A stretch of DNA of 64,000 bases from Cantharellus purpuraceus (Eukaryota > Basidiomycota > Agaricomycetes > Cantharellales > Hydnaceae): NCBI GenBank assembly GCA_025174535.1, contig JALBUN010000006.1, positions 496,001 to 560,000 on the forward strand, read 5' to 3'. Numbering within the stretch: the first letter of the stretch is position 1; every line of letters starts with the position of its first letter. The notes under the pieces were generated by a model that searched no databases, was not told where the DNA came from, and saw nothing but the letters and a program-made list of their open reading frames with translations. This document shows, one piece after another, positions 1 through 10,788 of the stretch. A program made the position numbers and the translations under genes.

Positions 1-766
1 GAGCTGACTAATACTACTGGAAACTTCTACCTATTAATAGATGGAAACTACTGGAAGCTAGTGGAATATGTGAGAAGGGGTGGAAGTTTCCTAGCCAATG
101 AGCTGCTTCCCATCATTTGCACATCAGTGTGACTAGAGTGACATACAGTGTCATCCTCTATATCTCAGTAACTGTTGATTGTCCAGTTCAAGGGTCGCTT
201 ACAGTTGTGTAACTGTATTCGATTGCACTCAATGTAGTGATTGTCCTGCTTTGGGCGTGAGTGTAGTATCTACCTCGCGTGACTACGAATCTACAGGGTG
301 AGATTGTCTGTCGATAGTCCTGCCATTAGTGCTCTTGTTTAAGTTACTAGTGTGTACTGCCTTTGCAGAGCATTAGAATCTTGAACTCGTGTGAAGCAGT
401 TGCTAGACTACTTCACACATCGCTGTTACCCGCTTCAGAGTGCCACTGGTTGGATGGTCGGATTCATCCACCTACTTCCTCTAGCCTCTAAGTGCATTCC
501 CCTCTTTTTGGAATATCTGGACCCCTAAGCGTCCGTGAACTCTAGACTCTGGAAGTCTTATTCATTCCCTACTGCTAAGAAACGTATTACCTTCCTGCGT
601 ATCGTCTGCATTGACCATTACAACGGATTGTAACCAAAGTACAAACATTAAATCGTTTCTGGAGTTGTGCTGCAGTAGGATTTGATATTCTTCTCAGCTG
701 TTCATTCACGGAATTGTGGTGATTTAGAGTTTGCCCTAACACCATAATTTTGCGGGTTCCAAAACA
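1..766 (+). mobile_element. LTR-A copy, 5' part outside window or rearranged
   Basis: About 650 bp matches the downstream half of the 1.4 kb LTR family seen complete at 34039-35442 and 42997-44428. It ends in the family terminus GGTTCCAAAACA at 766. The next base starts host sequence that is uninterrupted in the duplicate at about 37271, so this is an insertion into duplicated host DNA. Bases 1-109 run in the opposite orientation to the rest. No target duplication can be tested because the left end lies outside the window. Confidence 0.85.
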
Positions 767-1038
767 CTGGTGTTTGTGGACAAGAATGTGCATCAACCAG
801 GGAATGTACAGCAAAATGCAACTGGAGAGAAGGAATGTGGATATGAGGGTTCAAATGGTCACCAACAAGACCTCCCATGCAAACACTTGCATCTGGGATG
901 TCTTCAATGATCACAAGGTAAAAAGCCATATATTGCTTGGTCCTTGCACTTCCCAACTGTCAAGTGTCATCAGTGCGTTGAAAGGGAAATGATCAGTGAC
1001 ATGGCTTTTGCAAGGTGCAGTGTACATACCAGATAGAC

Positions 1039-1479
1039 TCATGTTTTGAGGCACTTATGTTCTGGTGGTCTCTGTGTGCTTGCTTGCATGCCCAGCCTTA
1101 CCTTTGGCAGCCACCATGGGCAAGCAAGCAGAGCTACCCAAAGTGGGATGTCAGCTACAATTTCAAACAAGATTGTCTCAGGATTGAAGCTTGAAGCCCA
1201 GGCCCCATGCTTCCCAATGCTGGATTCAGGTATCGGAAGAAATGTACTTAGTAGCATGACCATTGCGCGGTGCAGCACATTGCCATATTTTGGGGTATAG
1301 TCCCATGTTTTGATCATCTTGGTGTGATTTGGGGTCAACAAGCGGTCATGGAGGAAACACTGGCATCCCACTATTGCTGACGCCACTGGTGTCTTGGTGT
1401 GTTTTTTTTCACCCTGAAAGGTGTCAAGTCTACTTTCCCCAATTGCATGCCCAAGCTGGGGAGAACCTGAAGGACACAC
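1039..1479 (-). CDS. Uncharacterised ORF, 146 codons
   Basis: An open frame on the minus strand, present in both copies of the duplicated block. The protein is mostly non-repetitive, with a hydrophobic C-terminal third. I do not recognise a family. In copy 2 (37546-37969) a 7 bp tandem duplication (CTTGAAG) breaks the same frame, so at most one copy could be functional. There is no convincing start context and the reading may be one exon of a decayed gene. Further open minus-strand sequence lies upstream at 2047-2235 and could belong to the same gene. Confidence 0.3.
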   Translation of the reverse strand: MCPSGSPQLGHAIGESRLDTFQGEKKHTKTPVASAIVGCQCFLHDRLLTPNHTKMIKTWDYTPKYGNVLHRAMVMLLSTFLPIPESSIGKHGAWASSFNPETILFEIVADIPLWVALLACPWWLPKVRLGMQASTQRPPEHKCLKT

Positions 1480-1804
1480 TGTGACAGTGCATCATCTCGT
1501 CACTTGTTGTCCTCTACTGTATATAAACCAGAATTGTCAAATAGAATAGAACCATGCCATGCACCTGCCCTCTAGGAATGCGTTCAGCCTAGCAATATCT
1601 GCACCCAAGGCTTCAGATATTGTCATCAATGGTGGCATTAGAAACGATGAGAGCATTTTAGAGAATGTAATGGTCAGGCAGAATGTGTGTGTGGTATGTA
1701 TGAATACCACAGAGGAACAGCATCATTGTGGGATGTCGTGCGCTCCGAGTATCTTGTGCCACACAGCAAGCATATCCACCAAGGGCCTGTGGACGTGCTC
1801 GGTA

Positions 1805-1965
1805 CACGTTCCTTCTCAGTGAAAACAGTCGCTTTTGAATCTCAGGGGGTGCTTAGCAGTGAAACGTCAAAGAGTGGCTGCCAGGAACCCGAGTACCTGA
1901 GTGGTGGCGCCGGCGGTGGCGTCTGTGCATCGATGCAACCACTGGGAAATCGAACCACTGTCTGA
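1805..1965. repeat. Old dispersed repeat, member 1
   Basis: This segment aligns with 4765-4930 with many mismatches, sharing for example TTCTCAGTGA, AGTGCTTAG and CTGGGAAATC in the same order. It also lies in copy 2 at about 38325-38480. The similarity is far older than the segmental duplication. No function is visible. Confidence 0.5.
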
Positions 1966-2772
1966 GTGGGACTGGGCCGTTAATAATACAGTAATTGTAA
2001 GTTGCATTCGAGGACTGCGCACCGTTTATGGCTTAGTAAAGTCATTTTAGATTATCGTTAGTGGCGGTCTCCCAGTCGCCGAGTTCAGTTCGCTTCCATC
2101 TAACACAAGCTTACCTCCAGGTGTAAAGAATACAGTATCCAAAGGGGATGGGGGTGGGGATGTTGCATTGACCGCCTCGGTCATGCATTTCCGGTATGCA
2201 TGAGCTGTATCAGCACATATCCTTAGTAATGACATTATGCGCAGTCTACCGCCAGCTCTTCTTAGATATCAACGTGCTGTGACTGGATGGAGGTAATAAA
2301 CACATTTGTCTCATCTCCCGCTGTCGGCTAATCCAACCCTGACTAAGAGTATGAGAAGACAAACCCTCCTGCCCGTGTTGCTAGAGATAGGAAGGTGGAA
2401 GAAGTGGTAATGTGAAAGATAATAGTCATGAGGCCCAAAGTCCAGCAGCTTATATATCATGGACGGAGTCGGAAGCAAATTGGCATAGTGGTGCATGCTA
2501 GTATTATTCCTATATCCGACCAACCGAGTGACAAGTATAAAGTTTTCTAGGCATGCTGCAGGCTAGGCCTATCTAAAAAAAAGACAGAAAACAAGGGATG
2601 TGAAGTATAGTATTAACCTTCAACTGGCGTATCATGTCGTGTCTAGCGATGTATTGGAGAATTCACAAAAAGGCGCACCTGGCAATTCAGATCACGGCAG
2701 AAAAAAAGGTTAGTGAACCGAGTCGGAGCTTGTCTGCGGAAGTTTGGTAGAGATGTGACTAGCGTGGCAGGG

Positions 2773-2779
2773 TATAAAG
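2773..2779 (+). promoter_or_regulatory. TATA box of the small duplicated gene, copy 1
   Basis: TATAAAG lies 88 bp upstream of the ATG at 2861. The same motif lies exactly 88 bp upstream of the ATG of copy 2 (39292-39298). Confidence 0.55.
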
Positions 2780-2860
2780 TGTAGCTGGGCGTGGCGTGGC
2801 GTCCCATTCATCCACCAAGCCCCCACTCCCCACTTCTGGTGGTTAAAACTTGTACTCATC

Positions 2861-3520
2861 ATGTCTTACAACGACACTCTTCGTAATGTTCTTATTGCGT
2901 CTGGAGTCAAGATCAACGCAACTCTTGATGCAGAGCTTGCTGAGATAGATGCAGAGGGTAGGCACAAGGTCCTTCCTCATACTATTATTATTATTATTAA
3001 TCTATTTTACAGAGGATGGAGGGGAGAGGAGACACATTATGTCCCCAGCAAAGTTGAGCGAGCACCTGTCACAATGGCACAAGGTGCCTCGCGCGAATCC
3101 CAAGATAAACCTGCCGACAAGTGCCCCCCCAAAAGCGTCACGCCCTAGTACGGGCATTCAGCGGGGACACAAGGACGGTAGGCTGTATGATCCTCGTGAC
3201 CAGTGCGAGGCATCAAAGACCACCGGCGGGGTCGACAGTGCGTACTATGGCACGCCCATTTTTCCCCCAAGAGGGTTGTTGACTTGAACTCCACAGACAC
3301 CACCATACCTATTCCACGTCTTATAGGTTCGTCCACAACGCCTTATACCGCGATGGCATATCAGTAATCACATTCTTTCACAGTGACAGCACCCGACTCC
3401 CAACGTCAGAAGGCGACCGGGACATTTAATCCCGACATAATGGATGATTTCTTATCAGAGATCTCCAAGTGGGCTGAGACGTCCCAGTCGCAGCCCGCTG
3501 AGCAGGGTGATGATCGGTGA
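2861..3520 (+). pseudogene. Small unknown gene, copy 1, frameshifted
   Basis: Exons 2861-2957 and 3013-about 3300 match the intact gene at 39380-40039, with the same 55 bp GT-AG intron. A C run near 3265 has five Cs here and six in copy 2. The missing base shifts the frame to a stop at 3285-3287, removing the C-terminal third. The downstream exon (about 3384-3520) is still recognisable, ending at the same TGA. The promoter TATA box is intact, so a truncated protein of about 120 residues could still be made. Function unknown. Confidence 0.65.
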
Positions 3521-4094
3521 ACCATCATCTCTGAATGCTTGCACTCGGGGTTGTCTGCTGCAAAGAGTGAGGTCGGGGGACAAGGGAAATCATGGATATG
3601 AAGAGATATAGTGATATAAAGATCGGAGGTTGCCGACTCCTGAGATCTTGAGAGCACATTCCACGATAGGATTTGCCCTGATGACTATAAGTATGATGAT
3701 GGCATTCGCAGATAAAAATATGCATACTAGTTTGGAAACCCGTAACGCGTGCACGCGGTTCTTTTATTTCTACACCTGTCCTGAATGCTGGATTCCGGCA
3801 GGTCTCAGGGCTAATGAACATCAACGTATGCTATAATCACTCCTGTGCCCGTCTCCAGTGTCTTGGGTGAGGGATTTTTCTCGTGCTCTAGATTGATTCA
3901 ACTGACCCCGCATAACCCAGGAGAACGGATTAACATAAGTCTCGGGCTCTGAGATCTGAGGTCCCCAAGGAACCACTTGAGTATTTAGACTAACGAGATC
4001 ACTCTTTGCATTATCGCAGCACTGACGTGTGCCATGTATTTTCACAATGTCTTGGGAATCTGCAGTCAATTCCAGGGAATTTGAGGGATCAGAT

Positions 4095-4421
4095 TTAGAG
4101 TAACTGTCGAAGCATGGAAAGGAGGCCTTTGAATCCCTCATAAGCAATGTCGCCCACATCCTTAGCCAATATCTGAGGAGTATCAACGCTATCAACGAGC
4201 AAACCGAAGGTGCCGCCGGGGTGTGGCGGTCCTGATGGAGGCGTAGGCGGTCGAGCTGGAGTTCGCCGTTCGAGCAGTCTATCGCGAATAGAGCGGAGCG
4301 TGCGGCGGGCTCTCCTGGACATGGTGAGGCGATGGATATCGCTCTGCAGTGGTGTTCGTCCAGTAGCGCTTGGCGCCGCATGCACATGTCTGTAAAGGTA
4401 CGAGCGGTCATCGTGGGACAA
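4095..4421 (-). CDS. Hypothetical protein fragment
   Basis: A 108-codon open frame with an Arg-rich, Pro-rich N-terminal half (short motif PARPPTPPSGPP) followed by a more ordinary stretch near the stop. It looks like the first exon of a gene whose continuation crossed into the duplicated block and was lost, because homology to copy 2 ends within it. In the overlapping frame, 4000-4110 matches the conserved minus-strand stretch at 41930-42040. Family not recognised. It could be chance coding in GC-rich sequence. Confidence 0.3.
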   Translation of the reverse strand: MSHDDRSYLYRHVHAAPSATGRTPLQSDIHRLTMSRRARRTLRSIRDRLLERRTPARPPTPPSGPPHPGGTFGLLVDSVDTPQILAKDVGDIAYEGFKGLLSMLRQLL

Positions 4422-4989
4422 CTGGCAGTGCTATGACAGTTCCTGCAGCTATTTCCGATATGCATACATCAGGGAACTGAAATTCAAAATGTTTCTTGTC
4501 TCTGAAAACTAACCATAAGCCAGTTCAAGCTAGTAGATGGCTGTAGCTACCACACGCTTGTTATTCTCCGACTATCCATCATTTGGTTTTGTTGTCCATA
4601 CACTGCTATTAACAGCGGTCGAGTACTAACGTGGATGATATATAACTCCTTGAGTAGTAGAAGTACAAGAGAGGAGTAATGTTGCTGTTGGCGCCGTGTT
4701 CTTGGGCAATAATTTGCCACGGCATGAGCGTATCCACCGAAGTTCCAAAGAAAAAGTGTTGACTCGGTCCACTGTCGTTCTCAGTGACAACAATCGCTTC
4801 TGAATCACGGCGAGTGCTTAGTGAATGACCAAAGGGTGGTTGCGGAAAGCCGGTACTGGCGTACGGGGTGATTTTGGACTCTGGGAAATCAATGCAACCG
4901 CGATGAAGTCGAAATCACTGTCTCATTGATCAAGGAGGAAAAGCAACTTGTCAAAAACCATCAGCAACGTTCGAGAACTATATATTAAC
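4422..4989. other. Intergenic, no gene seen
   Basis: Short frames only. Positions 4765-4930 hold the second member of the old dispersed repeat described at 1805-1965. Confidence 0.5.
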
Positions 4990-5469
4990 TTTGATAGTAA
5001 GTGCGCTATCACCCCTCCATAACTCGCTCTATCTTATGAATAACAGCAGGCTCAGCGGACCTCTGGATGCCTTCTGTCGACTGCACACAGTCGGCGTGCA
5101 CAGCTAAGAGTAAATACGACCCCGCTGCTTCATCTACAACGACCAAACAAAGGAACTCAATATCACTTATGGTGATAGGTCCAATGTGTCTGGTCATGTG
5201 TACACCGATACTGGTGAGTCTCCCGGAATGCATTCTGACTATGGTACCTGTTTGTCCTTCCAGTGAACGTTGCGAGGGCCAAGTATTTGGCCAGATCTTC
5301 TCAGCTGTGACCAGCCTCAGAGTCGTCCGAAAATGATCCAACTGATGGGTAAAATTCCATCCACGTATGGGTTTCGTATTCAGAGCCCATCATCTCGCAT
5401 CTTCTTTCTTTGTCCTTAGAATCCGCGGACAAGCGTTCCAGCCCATCTCTGTAATAAACGCAAACTCCT
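4990..5469 (-). other. Coding-like stretch, exon structure unresolved
   Basis: Two long minus-strand open stretches (5009-5341 and 5301-5469) contain plausible protein sequence but no exon chain I can close. They may be C-terminal exons of the gene at 5470-6020 or the remains of a neighbour. A possible GT-AG intron lies near 5210-5260. Confidence 0.3.
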
Positions 5470-6020
5470 TCAATACTGCAGGGTGCTGTTGCGCACAATG
5501 TGTTCACCATCAAGCTCGCCACGACCGGCTCGTCCGTATTCCTTCGCGAAACCGACGATTATGGATGACAGTGAGTTTCACCCCATCCGAGTCAACGGTT
5601 TCTGGCAAGTATCGGAAGTCAATCCGATTGTGAATTTGACCATTGCTATCTGGAATATCGACATAGTGATTGAAGGCGAGTGCCACATCTAGATCCTCGC
5701 TATTTTGAACAATGAACGAAAGGAATACCTACTATATAGTGGTCCATCTATCATGATCGACCCTCCACCGAGTGTTAAAGCCTCCTATTTTGGATTTGAA
5801 CCAAAATAAGTATTTTAGAAGAATATTTCGAATGTACCCGGCGCACAGCTCTTTGATTCAAAGAATGGTTTCTACTGTTCGCCCGCAATGCGATTCCATA
5901 AGTATCATTCAACTGGAGTGGCAGGAACTGAGAAACTGACTCATCTCTGTACGTAACGCTCCGACTTTCTACCATTCCCTTCTCGTTGGGTTGATTGCTG
6001 GTGGCGATGTCTGCTAACAT
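5470..6020 (-). CDS. Hypothetical four-exon gene
   Basis: Exons read on the minus strand are 6020-5838, 5784-5733, 5688-5582 and 5541-5470, with introns of 53, 44 and 40 bp, all GT-AG and all phase-consistent, giving 137 residues. Exon 2 reads in frame through the motif LTLGGGSIMIDGPLY and exon 3 through ALAFNHYVDIPDS, which look like real beta-rich protein rather than noise. No signal peptide or membrane segment is seen. The family is not recognised. The C-terminus may be longer if the coding-like stretch at 4990-5469 is joined. The 40 bp last intron is short even for a fungus, so that junction is the least certain. Confidence 0.5.
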
Positions 6021-6615
6021 TGTTTGGTCGGACCCAATTCAATGTTGGACAAATATCGACAGGGGCAGATGAGTGTGGTGTATCATCCTCGCTCTTCTTG
6101 CCTCTCTAGATTCATACGGAACGGCTACCCCATGTGTTCGTTCAGTGATAATACTGTGGGTTGCGCTCTCCTTGTATAAAGTAAGTAGACTGCATACTAT
6201 ACATCGTGATATGATCCAGGAAGGTCGAGGCAGTTTCCCATTGACTGCCGTGGAACAATATCTGAACATGGCTGTGTTTTCTTTCCAAGGCGCCAAGGCA
6301 AAGCTTTTTTTGGCTTGAAGTGAACGCCAAGACACTCTGTACTTGGGAAATGTGAAGTTCTTGGATTACGCCCTCCATGTCGATGAACCCTGAACAAAAG
6401 GCGTCCAACGAGCAGCAGATCATGCACGGTTGTGGCATCCACCAAAATGGGGTCTGTTAGTATTTGTTCGCAGGTTTCAGGTGAGGGCTCAATAAAAGTA
6501 GAGTCGTAGACAAATTAAATGTGTTACATTTAGTTCGTAGCAGTTCTATACTACATATGATCAAGCTACAGTCTCTTCTTCCTCATACAACTAGAGTAGA
6601 TCCTCTCACAAGCTC
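6021..6615. other. Overlapping minus-strand frames, unassigned
   Basis: Several minus-strand frames of 80-100 codons overlap here (6039-6445). None gives a convincing gene. They may be upstream exons of the 5470-6020 gene or a relic. Confidence 0.3.
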
Positions 6616-7221
6616 TTATGAAATAGTCACCCTCTTAGGTTCTTGGTCGGGGTGGGACTTTGGGAATTTGACGGTGAGAATCCCGTGCTCCATGCTCGCC
6701 TTGACATTCTCCGGCTATAGCAAAAGAAGATCGTAAGCCCAATCTGCGCCTCGAATTGGCGAGTAAGTCGTGCCTACCTTGATACCAGCCGGAAGCGGGA
6801 TCGACCTGGAGAACTTGCCGAATCGCCTTTCGCGCACAGCGTATCCATCCTTTTCGAGCGAGTCTGTGATGGCGCTCTGCCCAGATACAATGAGGCGGTT
6901 CTGGTGCACGTCGATGGTGACGTCTTCTTTCTTCATCCCCGGCAGCTCGAAAGTGGCCGTCATCTCGTCTGTGGTTTTGGACTCGTGCAGGTCCATCCTG
7001 TGTGTGAAAAGATGAGGTCAGAGGTCTGTCATGAGGTGGGGGACGGAGAAAAGTGCCTACCTTGGGCGCAGGAGACCTGATACGGTGGATGCATTCTCGT
7101 TGTGTTGCGACAGATCACGGCTAGCGCTCAGCATGTGCGGGTTCCATGCAGCATCGAAACGACGGTTGAAATCTTGTAACGCAAGGAACGGGTCTTCGTA
7201 GAAGTACGTTGAGATAGACAT
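6616..7221 (-). CDS. Small heat shock protein, Hsp20/alpha-crystallin family
   Basis: ATP-independent holdase chaperone that binds unfolding proteins during heat stress, probably cytosolic. Three exons on the minus strand (7221-7061, 6997-6778, 6714-6616) are joined by two 63 bp GT-AG introns and give 159 residues, the usual length. The N-terminus is short and aromatic-rich (MSISTYFYEDPFLALQ). The alpha-crystallin domain spans about residues 55-155, with FELPGMKKEDV at its start and the hallmark GILTVKFPK near the end, followed by KRVTIS. Reading through intron 2 gives a false C-terminus, so the splice is required for the hallmark motif. The upstream region carries a TATA box and heat shock elements and is shared with the divergent AKR1 gene. 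Confidence 0.93.
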
Positions 7222-7315
7222 TTTGTAGTTGTGAGGCTTTAAAGCTTTCGAGTGTGTCGTAGACGTGTGGAAACTTTGAATGTTCGTTGCAGCATTGGGA
7301 GGCTGAGGGAGGGCC

Positions 7316-7322
7316 TTTTATA
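7316..7322 (-). promoter_or_regulatory. TATA box of the Hsp20 gene
   Basis: TATAAAA on the minus strand lies 94 bp upstream of the Hsp20 ATG and 30 bp downstream of the heat shock element. Confidence 0.7.
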
Positions 7323-7351
7323 CGAGTGGCATCTGAACACAGAATGTCGTC

Positions 7352-7364
7352 GAACTTTCTGGAG
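7352..7364 (-). promoter_or_regulatory. Heat shock element upstream of Hsp20
   Basis: GAA-CT-TTC-TG-GAG is a three-unit array of the nGAAn heat shock factor site, with one mismatch in the third unit. It sits just upstream of the TATA box. A second GAATGTTC dimer lies at 7278-7285, in the likely 5' leader. Both are predicted Hsf1 sites. Confidence 0.65.
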
Positions 7365-7642
7365 CATGGGGGAAGGTTTGAGTGGAAGCGCGCCACACTT
7401 GGCTGACAGAAGCTAGCACTGCATAAGAAAGCACGCTTCCATTAATGTTTCGCTCTTTAGTAGTGGTTGAAGGCGCGGGTTACCATAGAGAGATGATGTC
7501 CGGAGAGGCGATGCAAGCAAGCTCAGCTGCGCCGCGGCGGCTTACCTAGCCCATCACACATACGCTTGACAACTCTCCCGCAACTTTACCAATTTTTCTG
7601 TAAACATCCTTGCCCATAGCAGAGGCAAGTCAGATACTTGCA

Positions 7643-10347
7643 ATGCCCTTGGATCCCACTGGGATCGTACCCGCCAAAGGAGATGCCTCTACCACGTTGG
7701 CGACCGAACCTGCGTCTGGAAACATGAGTTTTGCGGAAGCACTGAATACGAGCGAACCAGAGGACGTGGGTCTTCTCCATGCACGCTTTTCTAGCAAGAT
7801 GCTTATAAATTTTACGTGTAGCAGCAGAACATTTTCGTGGCCTCGCAGCGTGGCGACCTCGATTGTGTACGAGACCTGATAGAGTCTGGCAAGGCAAAGG
7901 CCACTGACAGGGACGACCAAAATATCACGCCGCTCCACTGGGCTGCTATCAATGCTCAAATAGCGACATGTAAATATCTGCTTGAGCAGGGCGCTGAGGT
8001 GGACGCACTGGGAGGTGATCTTGTGGCCACACCCATGCAATGGGCAGCTAGGTGCGCTTCACGAGCTGTACATCGTAATGCAGACGTACACACGTATCAT
8101 GCTACAGGAATGGGTATCTGTATGTTATACACCTCCTTATCGCACACAACGCCGACCCGACCATCGCCGACTCCCAAGGCTATAATACCCTTCATCTCGT
8201 CACCCACTCATCTGCCATCATGCCTCTCCTGTATTTGCTCCATCAACCTATAGCCGTAGACTCGCTCGATGCTCAGGGTGGGTTGTTTTATGCTTGTTGT
8301 ATCTGGTGCCATCTGTTAACCATGGACTCGCAGGTCATACATCTATCATGTGGGCCGCGTATCAAGGTGATGCGCTCTCCGTGGAGCTTCTCCTCAAACA
8401 CGGCGCCTCCGTCTCTGTACGGGACAATGCCGGTCTCACACCGCTCCATTGGGCAGTCGTCCGAGGAAACAAGGCGCGCATGCTCCACTCACCTCTGCAC
8501 ACCAGACTAACACCACCTCCCACAGATATGCATCCGCAAACTCATCGAAGCGGGTGCGGATATAAACGCACGCGACGACGCCGGCAAGACGCCGCGCGAC
8601 ATGGCCGTCGAGTTAAAGTCCCTCGGTGCGTGGCGCCGTGCGCTGGAAGAGGGCGGGTGGGCGGAGGACGGTGGGCGGCGCGGGAAGCCATTCAACGAGC
8701 GCAATACACGCATCGCCATCCTCGTCCTTCCGGCACTCTTCCTGTATATGATCTTCACAACTCTTTCCATTTTGCCCTGGTATACAGGCATGCCGTTGGC
8801 CTTTGCCGAGTTCTTTGGCATGCATCATGTGCGTTCCATGCGACCGTCATGTTTCTTTGGTGCTGACGATGCTGCTCGTGTTAGGTCGTCACACGTGTTC
8901 TTCTAAATCACAAAAGCTACACCGATAGTGTCACACACAGTCCGTACTTTGTAGGCATCATTACTGGATCTCTCATATGGGTCGGATTCTGCTGGTTCAC
9001 ACGCCTCGTCCAAAGTGAGCATCGCCATTCCTCCACGTCAGCTTCCGAGTCTGACAGATAAACGCAGATACCCCAGGATATGCGTTCACGCACCTCACAT
9101 TTGCCATCATGTTCCTTTTGTGTTCGTACAACTTTTTCCGAGCCATCACTTTGGATCCTGGAACGTGCCCAAAGCCAGGGAACGATGCAGAGCTCAAAGA
9201 CGTGAGTCGTCGCCCTGTCATCCTCAGAGTATCTTACGGAATCGTACCCTAGATTGTCGAGGACCTCGCCAGCACCGGGCGTCTCAACGGACAGGCGTTC
9301 TGTATCTCGTGCATGGCTCGCAAGCCCCTGCGCTCAAAGCACTGTCGCGTGTGCGACCGCTGCACAGCCAGGTTCGACCACCACTGTCCATGGGTCTGGA
9401 ACTGCGTCGGTGTCAACAATCATCGACAATTCGTCGTGTTCGTTACCACGCTCGTCCTGGGCGTAACGCTCTTTGATTACCTCACCTACGCCTACTTCTC
9501 GGCGAGCCTCCCCTCCGTATCGTCTGCGACGCCATCTGCAATGGACCCGCTCTACACCATGGCCGCCGCGCGCGCTGAGCCCCCCGCAGACCCCGTCCCA
9601 CCGCCCGCGTCCTCATGCCTGCTCCCCGCGTCGTTCTGCGCAGCTACGTCGTACGACCCGTTCCTGTTCGTCGTGGCAGCATGGGCGACGCTGCAGCTCT
9701 CGTGGACGCTGGTGCTGCTGGCGGGGCAGCTGTGGCAGATTATGCGCCAGATGACGACGCTGGAGGTGTCGAACTTGGGGCGGTATGGGTTCCTCGGGGG
9801 GCGCGGGGGGACGAGTCTGGGCGCGCAGCAGGGGCATGCGCATCAGCATCAGCATCAGCACACGCCTGACGATGATTTGGCGGGGAGCGGGCTTGGCGGT
9901 GCGGATGGCGGGGGCGGGAGTGGTGGTGGGGGGGGAGAGCACGCGCATAGGCACGCGGGGGGTGGTGGATGTATGGGGTTCATCATGAACATCCTGGGCC
10001 TGGACCGCTTCACGCGGGGCAAGGCCACGACGGGCCTGGCGCGCGCGGCGTCGGCGGCGAACCCGTTCGACCTGGGGTGCGTGGGCAACTGCAAGGACTT
10101 TTGGACGACGGGGCGGGAGCTGGGTGTGGAGTATGAGACGCTGTATGATGTGCCGCTGGAAGGGTTTAGGGCGGTGCGGGCGAGGAGGTTGAGGGAGGAG
10201 GCGCGGGAGCGGAGTGAGGATCCGCATGGGTATGCGACGAGGCGGAAGAGTAAGGGGTTGTTCATGGGCATGGGGATGAGTCTCGGGCGGGGCGTTGGGG
10301 GGTCGAGGGATGGGTATCAGCCTGTAAGGATGGATGATCAAGTTTGA
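7643..10347 (+). CDS. AKR1: Akr1-type ankyrin-repeat DHHC palmitoyltransferase
   Basis: Transfers palmitate to cysteines of membrane-associated proteins, in Golgi or endosomal membranes. Eight exons: 7643-7765, 7828-8051, 8108-8277, 8334-8473, 8526-8828, 8885-9014, 9068-9201 and 9253-10347, giving 772 residues, the normal Akr1 length. Residues about 42-270 are ankyrin repeats (motifs [22 protein letters not shown]). Membrane segments follow near 282-302, 341-360 and 370-385. The Cys-rich DHHC core has the catalytic DHHC at about 450-453, then two more segments, and TTLE at about 576-579. An insertion rich in His, Gly and Ser (about 9820-9970) sits in the cytosolic tail and is GC-rich. Intron 4 (8474-8525) starts with GC, not GT. 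Start chosen at the first ATG in frame with the ankyrin region. Confidence 0.93.
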
Positions 10348-10788
10348 AATCATGGTCAAAGATAACGTTGCACGGTTGTGTTTAGTACGATGCATGAGTG
10401 TTGCCCCTTTATATTTAACTTTTTATTTCACAATGTTGATTATAATGACACGTTTCTCCGCCGACACAGTCCCTCTTGCGCCTCCAGAATAGACCGGAAT
10501 TCGCCAGCGCAGGCCAGATAAACATAAAATGGATGCATTGAAAAATCTGCGAAAGCAAGTGCACAGCGGGATAATCACATATATACACATCACGATGTAC
10601 CAATGATGGGAAGCTCCGTCCCGGTAATGCCTACCACCACAAGGTCATTACCACAGGGAGACGGCCAAACGAATAACCAAAGCACCGCAGTGCCCCATAG
10701 CCTCTCCCGGACAAGACGACAGTCCCGAGGATCCCAAAGCCAAGTCGGCCATGACTAGACGGTAGGGTTTGGGGTGTCAGGTCCCCGC
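10348..10788. other. Convergent intergenic region
   Basis: Only short frames. It holds the 3' ends of the convergent AKR1 and UBE2S genes. No clear hairpin terminator, as expected for a eukaryote. Confidence 0.6.

Larger units (their letters stand above)
767..4112. repeat. Segmental duplication, copy 1
   Basis: The stretch is nearly collinear with 37271-42040. Identity is very high; for example 2641-2700 matches 39151-39210 base for base. It carries the same minus-strand ORF (1039-1479), the same TATA box and the same small spliced gene. Homology breaks near 4000, where copy 2 has about 1.4 kb more, resumes for about 110 bp and ends near 4112. It is host-like sequence, not an LTR element. 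Confidence 0.9.

Noticed and set aside
2311..2523. Minus-strand frame of 70 codons, kept in both duplication copies
   Set aside because: Conservation is explained by the recent duplication, and the two copies differ by frame-changing deletions.
5301..5522. Possible fungal fucose-type lectin repeat (VCVYYRDG)
   Set aside because: A single short resemblance in a frame that conflicts with the better exon chain; not enough to name a lectin.
9613..10395. 260-codon minus-strand frame rich in Arg and Pro
   Set aside because: Opposite strand of the last AKR1 exon; composition follows the GC-rich sense codons.
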